Origin: Lutibaculum baratangense AMV1
Lineage (GTDB): Bacteria > Pseudomonadota > Alphaproteobacteria > Rhizobiales > Tepidamorphaceae
Direction of reading: 5' to 3'
Length of the DNA: 37,849 nucleotides
Assembly (NCBI RefSeq): GCF_000496075.1
Contig: NZ_AWXZ01000004.1
Coordinates: forward strand, 1-37,849
The notes under the pieces are model-generated. The model had not been told where the DNA came from, made no database searches, and was given only the letters and a program-made list of their open reading frames with translations. This document shows, piece by piece, positions 32,285 through 37,849 of the stretch. A program made the position numbers and the translations under genes. Each line of letters opens with the position of its first letter. Positions within the stretch are counted from its first letter, which is position 1.

Positions 32285-33966
32285 TGAACATGCAGCACAA
32301 GATCGACCCGATCACGCTCGAGGTCGTCCGCAACAAGCTCGACGGCATCGCCAACGAGATGGAATCGACCCTCCTGCGGTCCTCCTTCTCGCCGATCGTC
32401 CGCGAAGGTCTCGACGCGTCGGCCAGCCTCTTCACGCTCGAAGGGGAATCGCTCGCCCAGGCGGTCGCGATCCCGATCCATCTCGCGACGATGATCCCCG
32501 TCGTGCGGCGGATCTCCTCGGAGTTCCCTCCCTCCACCATGGAGGAAGGCGACATCTACCTGATGAACGACCCCTATCTCGGCGGAACGCACCTGCCGGA
32601 CATCGCGCTCGTGATGCCGATCTTCGCCGACGGCCGGCCGATCGCCTTCGCGGCGACGATGACGCACCACCAGGACGTCGGGGGCATGGCGCCGGGCTCG
32701 ATCCCGACGAACGCGACGGAGATCTACCAGGAGGGGCTGCGCCTTCCGCCGCTGAAGTTCCGGAGCGGGCCGGAGCGGTTCGACGAGACCGTCATCAAGA
32801 TCCTCAGGCTCAACAGCCGGATCCCGGACACGTTCATGGGCGACATCCACGCCCAGGTCTCCGCCTGCACCGTCGGCGCGCAGCGCGTGGCGGAGCTCGC
32901 CCGCGCCCACGGCGGCAACATGATGCAGGCGCTGTTCGCCGAGCTCCTCGACCGCTCCGAGCAGATGACCCGCGAGGCGCTCCGGAAGATCCCCGAGGGC
33001 ACCTACACCTATGTCGACTACAACGACAATGACGGCATCGACCTCGACAGGCGCATCCGCATCGAGGTCGCCGTCACCATCCGCGACGGCAAGTTCATCT
33101 GCGACTTCACCGGCACGAATCCTCAGGTGCGCGGGCCGTTCAACGTCGTCCCCTCGGGCACGCAGGCGGCGGCCTACTACGCGCTGCGCACGATCACCGG
33201 CGCGCACATCCCGACGAATGGCGGCTGCTTCCGTCCCGTCGAGCTGAACCTGCCCGAGGGCAGTATCCTCAACCCCGTCGAGCCGGCGCCGGTGAACTCC
33301 CGGACTGCCACCATCAAGCGCGCAACGGGCGCCATCCTCGGCTCTCTCCGCGGGATCCTGCCCGAGATCGTCGGCGCCGACGCCGCGGGCGAGATGCTGG
33401 CGCTGATGTTCGGCGGCACCGACCGGAACGGCCGGCGCTACGTCGTGGGCGAGCTCATCGCGGGGGGAAGCGGCGCCGGACCGGAGAGCGACGGCGTCGA
33501 CGTCATCGAGACGGATGCCACGAACTGCATGAACCTGCCGGTGGAATCCTTCGAGCGCGACGCGCCGATCCGCATCAACTCGACCCGCCTTCGCCGCGAT
33601 TCGGGCGGCGCCGGGCGCCAGCGCGGCGGCCTCGGCATCGAGCGGGAGTACGAGGTGCTCGCGGGCGAGGTCGTCTTCACGCACCGTGGCGAGCGCCATT
33701 TCTGCCCGCCCTCGGGCGCCGACGGCGGAGAATCGGGCATGACCGCGCGCAGCGTGATCTACCGCGCCGGCGGCGAGGAGGAGGTCGTGCCCTCGAAGCT
33801 CGTGACGCGCCTCTTCCCGGGCGACCGCGTGCTGATCCTGACCGCGGGGGGCGGCGGGTTCGGCCCGGCGGCCGACCGCGACCGCGACCTCCTGCGCACC
33901 GACATCGCCAACGGCAAGGTGAGCCGGGAGCAGGCGAAAGAGATCTACCACCTCGCCGACGACTGA
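32284..33966 (+). CDS. hyuB: Hydantoinase/oxoprolinase subunit B (HyuB)
   Basis: The 560-residue protein is a full-length hydantoinase B subunit, with ITLEVVRNKLDGIANEM at the start, NDPYLGGTHLPDI near residue 95, THHQDVGG and the closing GGGGFGPAADRD. It acts with HyuA. The ATG at 32284 shares one base with the hyuA stop. A 59-base gap with GAGGAG separates it from the TRAP substrate-binding gene, so transport and hydrolysis are probably one operon. Confidence 0.93.
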   Translation: MNMQHKIDPITLEVVRNKLDGIANEMESTLLRSSFSPIVREGLDASASLFTLEGESLAQAVAIPIHLATMIPVVRRISSEFPPSTMEEGDIYLMNDPYLGGTHLPDIALVMPIFADGRPIAFAATMTHHQDVGGMAPGSIPTNATEIYQEGLRLPPLKFRSGPERFDETVIKILRLNSRIPDTFMGDIHAQVSACTVGAQRVAELARAHGGNMMQALFAELLDRSEQMTREALRKIPEGTYTYVDYNDNDGIDLDRRIRIEVAVTIRDGKFICDFTGTNPQVRGPFNVVPSGTQAAAYYALRTITGAHIPTNGGCFRPVELNLPEGSILNPVEPAPVNSRTATIKRATGAILGSLRGILPEIVGADAAGEMLALMFGGTDRNGRRYVVGELIAGGSGAGPESDGVDVIETDATNCMNLPVESFERDAPIRINSTRLRRDSGGAGRQRGGLGIEREYEVLAGEVVFTHRGERHFCPPSGADGGESGMTARSVIYRAGGEEEVVPSKLVTRLFPGDRVLILTAGGGGFGPAADRDRDLLRTDIANGKVSREQAKEIYHLADD

Positions 33967-34025
33967 ACACGGATCGGCGGGAACAAGAAGAAGCCCTGAA
34001 AGCGACGACCAGAGGAGAAACAGCG

Positions 34026-35060
34026 ATGATCAAGCGACTGGCCTTGCATGCAGCCGTTGCGGCTGCTGTCGCCGGCTCTGCGACCTTCGGCCTGGCGGGC
34101 GGCGACACCGCCCGGGCCGCGGAGACCGAATGGAAGATGCATATCGTCTGGGTGCCGGCACGGCCCGAGGCGCAGGCCTACCAGCAGTTCGCCGAACAGG
34201 TGACGGAGGAAGCGGGCGACGCCCTCGACATCCAGCTCTTCTCGAGCGGCAGCCTCGGCGTGAAGGACGCCGACATGCTGCGCATCCTGCCGCGCGGCAA
34301 CATCATCCAGGCCGCCGGCCTCTATCCCGGCTACCTCACGCGCGACAAGCCGCAATATGCCTACACGCTTCCCCCCGGCGTCGTCGCCCAGCCCGAGACC
34401 CTGCAGGAGATCCTGCCCGAGCTTCGCGACATCTACGAGGACACCTACGACGAGGCGGGGATCAAGCTCCTGGGCTTCGTCGGCCATGCGGTGCGCGACA
34501 CGCACATCATGTGCAAGGAGCCGGTGAACTCGCTCGAGGATCTGCGCGGCAAGAAGCTGCGGGTCTGGGAGCAGTTCCACGTCGACGTCTTCCAGAAGCT
34601 CGGCGTGTCCGCCCAGATCGTCGGCCAGAACGACCTCTACGTCGCCATGCAGACCGGCGTCGTCGACTGCGCCGTCTACCCGATCGGGCTCGCCGTCACG
34701 GTGTCGCTGCAGGAGGTCGCGCCCTATGCGAGCTACCTCTTCCCCTACGTGCTCCACCCGCTCAACCTGATCGCCTCGCGGACCGCCTTCGACGCGCTGT
34801 CGCCCGAGGTGCAGGAGATCGTCATGAACGCGGCGGCGAAGGCCGAGGAGGATTCCTTCGCGTCCTATCTCAGCGGCGGGAACGACGAGAAGGCGCTGGA
34901 GACGTTCCGGGCGTCGGGCGGCGATCTGCTCGATCCCTTCTCCGACGAGGACCAGGAAGCCTTCGTCACGGCCGCCAGGGAAACCTGGGAGGAGCTCTCC
35001 TCCGGCGGCGGCCAGGCCGCGCAGTCGGCCTACGAGACGCTGAGCCAGGCGATCGAATGA
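34026..35060 (+). CDS. dctP: TRAP transporter substrate-binding protein
   Basis: The 344-residue protein has a signal peptide (about residues 1-32, ending ARAAET) and a DctP-type fold with ELARD-like loops; Arg164 or a neighbour in VRDTHIM may be near the substrate carboxylate-binding site of this family. It binds the substrate in the periplasm and delivers it to the two membrane subunits. The ligand is probably an organic acid linked to hydantoin or amino-acid breakdown. Its stop overlaps the next start (ATGA). Confidence 0.92.
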   Translation: MIKRLALHAAVAAAVAGSATFGLAGGDTARAAETEWKMHIVWVPARPEAQAYQQFAEQVTEEAGDALDIQLFSSGSLGVKDADMLRILPRGNIIQAAGLYPGYLTRDKPQYAYTLPPGVVAQPETLQEILPELRDIYEDTYDEAGIKLLGFVGHAVRDTHIMCKEPVNSLEDLRGKKLRVWEQFHVDVFQKLGVSAQIVGQNDLYVAMQTGVVDCAVYPIGLAVTVSLQEVAPYASYLFPYVLHPLNLIASRTAFDALSPEVQEIVMNAAAKAEEDSFASYLSGGNDEKALETFRASGGDLLDPFSDEDQEAFVTAARETWEELSSGGGQAAQSAYETLSQAIE

Positions 35061-35653
35061 CACGGATCGGGCAGGGCGCGCGTCGCCCTGCCCGTCCCGC
35101 CGAGACACAAGCCCGATCCCGACTGCCCGGTTGGAGGCCGATCATCTTGCAGAGCGTCCTGCGCTGGTCCGACAGGCTCGCCGGCCTTCTCGCCGGCACG
35201 GCGGCGATACTCGCCATCGCGATGTCGCTGTTCGTCGTCCTCTCCTCGATCATGCGCTATTTCGTCGGCGCGCCCTTCGCCTTCACCGAGGAGCTCGTGG
35301 GGCTCCTCTTCACCGCGATGATCTTCGCCGGGCTGCCGGTCTGCACCCTCCGCCGCCGCCACATCAGCGTCACCATCGTTCCCGACCTGATGCCCGAGGC
35401 GATGCGGCGCTTCATCGACAGGGTCGCCTACGCGATCGTCGCCGTCTTCTGCGTCTGGTTCGGCATCCTCACCTGGGAGTACCTGCAGATTACGATCGCC
35501 CTCGACGCGCGCAGCGCCGGCAGCCGTCTCCTGCTCTGGCCCTGGACGGCCGTGCTGCCTCTTTCCTGCCTGCTGTCCGGCCTGGCGGCCCTCCTCAGGA
35601 TGGTGGCGCCGGCCGAGTACCTGCAGGACCGCACGCACCGGGGAGCCGAATGA
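35057..35653 (+). CDS. dctQ: TRAP transporter small permease
   Basis: The 198-residue protein has a polar N-terminal extension of about 30 residues, then four membrane helices (about 40-64, 75-95, 120-140 and 155-180) as in DctQ. It starts at 35057 within the dctP stop and ends within the dctM start, showing coupled translation of all three subunits. An internal ATG-less helix start makes a shorter protein possible, but ATGA overlap favours this start. Confidence 0.88.
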   Translation: MTRIGQGARRPARPAETQARSRLPGWRPIILQSVLRWSDRLAGLLAGTAAILAIAMSLFVVLSSIMRYFVGAPFAFTEELVGLLFTAMIFAGLPVCTLRRRHISVTIVPDLMPEAMRRFIDRVAYAIVAVFCVWFGILTWEYLQITIALDARSAGSRLLLWPWTAVLPLSCLLSGLAALLRMVAPAEYLQDRTHRGAE

Positions 35654-36942
35654 TGGTTTGGTGGATCATCGCGGGCGGCTTCCTCGTCACCGCCGTCACG
35701 GGCATCCCGATCGGCCTCGGGCTCGCGCTCACCGGCATGGCGATCCTCCACTTCGTGGTGGGCGGGGCGACCGACCTCGCCGTCAACGCCGTCTGGAACG
35801 TCTTCACCGACTTCACGCTGAGCGCGGTCCCGCTGTTCATCTTCATGGGCGAGATCATGCTCGTCAGCGGCGTCAGCGGCCGGCTCTACACCGCCCTGTC
35901 GCCGGCCTTCATGCGCATCCCCGGCAAGCTCCTGCACACGAACATCGCCGTCAGCGCGCTGTTCGGCGCGGTCTCCGGGGCGAGCACGTCGACGGCCGCG
36001 GCGATCGGCTCCGTCGCCTATCCCGAGCTCGAGAAGCGCGGCTACAAGCCGAGCGTCGTCGTCGGCACGCTCGCTGCCGGCGGCACGCTCGGCCTCCTCA
36101 TCCCGCCGAGCCTGTCGCTCCTGATCTACGGCGCGACGCAGCAGGTCTCGATCGGCCAGCTCTTCCTGGCGGGGCTCCTTCCGGGCCTGATGCTCGCCGT
36201 CATGATGATGCTCTTCATCGGCTTCATCGGCAGCCGCGGCGAAAGCGTCGTGCCCGACGAGGGCGAGACGGTCGGCCTCGGCCGCGCCCTCCGGATGCTC
36301 CTGCCGATCTGGCCGATCGGCTTCCTCATCTTCGCCGTCCTCGGCACGATCTATCTAGGCCTCGCGACGCCCACCGAGGCGGCGGGCCTGGGCGTCGCGG
36401 CTTCGATCGTCCTCGGCTTCCTCTGGGGCGAGCTGACGCCGCTGCGGCTGTGGCGCGCCTTCGTCGATTCCGTCCAGGTCTTCGTCTCGATCGGCGTCGT
36501 GATGCTCGGCGCCCTCATCCTGGCGCAGGCGATCTCCATCCTCGGGCTGCCGCTCCAGGTTCTCTCCTGGATCGAATCCATGAACCTGAGCCCGATCATG
36601 GTGCTCGTCATGGTCAGCATCTTCTACCTGGTGCTCGGCTGCTTCTTCGACGGCATCTCGCTGATGCTGATGACGCTGCCGATCGTCTTCCCCGTGATGA
36701 CCGGCGTCGGCTTCGATCCCGTATGGCTCGGCGTGATCATCACGATCCTCATCGAGATCGGCATGCTCACGCCGCCGGTGGGGATGAACCTCTACGTCCT
36801 CACCGGCATCACCGGCAACCGGGTGACGCTCCTGCAGGCGGCCTACGCGTCCCTGCCGTTCTGGATCCTGCTGCTCTTGGGGGTGGTGATCCTCACCGTC
36901 TTCCCTTCCATCGCGCTCTTCCTGCCCCGCTCGCTCTACTGA
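35650..36942 (+). CDS. dctM: TRAP transporter large permease
   Basis: The 430-residue protein has about 12 hydrophobic helices and the DctM signatures PLFIFMGEIML, VSGASTSTAAAIGSVAYPEL and GLLIPPSLSLLIYG, with the second inverted-repeat half near 290-420 (IGMLTPPVGMNLYVLTG). It forms the sodium-coupled transport channel with DctQ. ATG at 35650 overlaps the dctQ stop; 35653 is an alternative. The following MFS gene starts inside its stop codon. Confidence 0.95.
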   Translation: MMVWWIIAGGFLVTAVTGIPIGLGLALTGMAILHFVVGGATDLAVNAVWNVFTDFTLSAVPLFIFMGEIMLVSGVSGRLYTALSPAFMRIPGKLLHTNIAVSALFGAVSGASTSTAAAIGSVAYPELEKRGYKPSVVVGTLAAGGTLGLLIPPSLSLLIYGATQQVSIGQLFLAGLLPGLMLAVMMMLFIGFIGSRGESVVPDEGETVGLGRALRMLLPIWPIGFLIFAVLGTIYLGLATPTEAAGLGVAASIVLGFLWGELTPLRLWRAFVDSVQVFVSIGVVMLGALILAQAISILGLPLQVLSWIESMNLSPIMVLVMVSIFYLVLGCFFDGISLMLMTLPIVFPVMTGVGFDPVWLGVIITILIEIGMLTPPVGMNLYVLTGITGNRVTLLQAAYASLPFWILLLLGVVILTVFPSIALFLPRSLY

Positions 36943-37849
36943 TGAGCGGCAACCAGGCGATGCCGGAGCTCCGCGGCGCCCGGCTGGCGAGCGTCCTCCT
37001 GCTCTTCGGGATCGCCTATTTCCTGTCCCTGTTCTTCCGGACGGTGAACGCGATCCTCGCGCCGCGCCTGGAGGCGGATCTGGGGCTCGATCCCGCCGCC
37101 CTCGGCCTCCTCACCGCCGCCTATTTCCTGGGCCTCGGGCTGACGCAGATCCCGATCGGCCTCTGCCTCGACGCCTACGGGCCACGGCGGGTCCAGGCGG
37201 CTCTGCTGATGGTCGCCGCCGTGGGGATTGCAGCCTTCGGCCTCCTCGCCTCCGTGCCCCTCCTCGTCGTCGCCCGCGCGCTGATCGGGATCGGTCTCGC
37301 CGGCTGCCTGATGGCGGCCTACCAGGTCTCGAGCCTCTGGGTCGCCCGCGACCGCGTGCCGCTCGCCAACGGGCTCTACCTCGCCGCGGGCGGGCTCGGG
37401 GTGCTGGCGGCGACGACGCCGGTCGAGTTCATGATGCAGTTCGCGACCTGGCGCGAGATGTTCGTCGCGATCGCCGCGGGCACGGCGCTCGTCGCGCTCG
37501 CCCTCTTCGCCGCGACGCCGGATCCCCTGGCACGGACGCCCGCATCGTGGGCCGACAGGATCAGGGGCCTCGGCGTCGTCGCCCGCAACGAGGAGTTCCG
37601 GCGGTTCCTGCCGCTGACGGCCCTCTGCTTCGGCACCGGCACCGCGATGCAGGGCCTGTGGGCCTCGGCGTGGCTCCGCGACGTCGGCGGCTACGGGCCC
37701 GGCGCCATCGCCTGGTCGCTGACGGCGATGGCGGTCGCCCTCACCGTCGGGTCGGCGCTCGGCGGCGTCGCGAGCGTCCTCGCCGAGCGCTTCGGCTTCC
37801 ATCTGAGGCACGTCGTCCTCGCCAACGCGCTCGTCTTCATCGGCGCCGA
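36942..37849 (+). CDS. MFS transporter, 5' part
   Basis: The frame starts ATG at 36942, overlapping the dctM stop (TGATG), and runs open to the window edge, giving 302 residues. It is an MFS permease of the sugar-phosphate/anion group, with FGIAYFLSLFFRTVNAILAP in helix 1, the motif A-like GLCLDAYGPRRV between helices 2 and 3, and about eight helices visible. A second transporter in this operon might export a product or import a related substrate. The end lies outside the window. Confidence 0.88.
   Translation, partial: MSGNQAMPELRGARLASVLLLFGIAYFLSLFFRTVNAILAPRLEADLGLDPAALGLLTAAYFLGLGLTQIPIGLCLDAYGPRRVQAALLMVAAVGIAAFGLLASVPLLVVARALIGIGLAGCLMAAYQVSSLWVARDRVPLANGLYLAAGGLGVLAATTPVEFMMQFATWREMFVAIAAGTALVALALFAATPDPLARTPASWADRIRGLGVVARNEEFRRFLPLTALCFGTGTAMQGLWASAWLRDVGGYGPGAIAWSLTAMAVALTVGSALGGVASVLAERFGFHLRHVVLANALVFIGA

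Overview
The window looks like chromosomal DNA from a high-GC alphaproteobacterium, judged from base composition, overlapping ATGA/GTGA gene junctions, and gene families such as N-methylhydantoinase HyuA/HyuB, a TRAP transporter, DUF305, DUF5676 and CsoR. Genus cannot be fixed from the sequence alone. No rRNA, intact tRNA, CRISPR array or integrase gene was seen.

Positions 1-28,060 read as an accessory, island-like region dealing with copper, envelope stress and storage sugars. From the left: a DUF305 protein and a cytochrome c face a CsoR-type copper repressor, with a CsoR-like operator between them. Then follow a D-2-hydroxyacid dehydrogenase overlapping glgX, a two-TM potassium-channel-like protein, an ICMT-like methyltransferase, a decayed IS3-family element (7325-8686, with 27-bp inverted ends) and a YdcF-like protein. 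A long minus-strand gene train runs from about 21,230 to 9,924: a small leader ORF, two YHS proteins around a DUF5676 protein, a CopB-type (CPH) P-type ATPase, a beta-phosphoglucomutase/trehalose-phosphatase fusion, a GH65 phosphorylase, an archaeal-type (type II) GAPDH, a second small leader ORF, a beta-propeller protein and a CBS-CBS-BON protein. A plus-strand methyltransferase separates this from a second minus-strand train (about 26,261 to 22,183): leader ORF, Met-rich EF-hand protein, cytochrome c, a 39-residue membrane protein, another leader ORF, an L,D-transpeptidase, a MotB-like protein and a tiny lipoprotein. Broken IS pieces (IS256 fragment, terminal-repeat-like sequences) fill 26,400-27,650.

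The most interesting signal is a family of four short secreted-type ORFs (117, 124, 114 and 127 residues). Each lies directly upstream, on the same strand, of a gene set linked to metals or envelope. All four have a hydrophobic N-terminus, a His/Cys core (C-x5-C in three) and a near-identical proline-rich end just before the stop, S-(P/A)-P-x-(A/M)-P-P-(R/P). This resembles DUF2946-type copper-responsive upstream ORFs, so I suggest that four copies of a nascent-peptide copper switch control four transcription units in 14 kb.

At 28,060-28,084 there is a 25-base tRNA 3'-end-like sequence without the rest of a tRNA, followed by a good intrinsic terminator. This is what the displaced end of an integration site looks like, and it coincides with the change from accessory to ordinary catabolic DNA. 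From 28,192 to the right edge is one catabolic locus: a divergent XRE-cupin regulator, a FAD amine oxidase, hyuA, hyuB, a complete TRAP transporter and the start of an MFS transporter, nearly all overlapping or tightly spaced.
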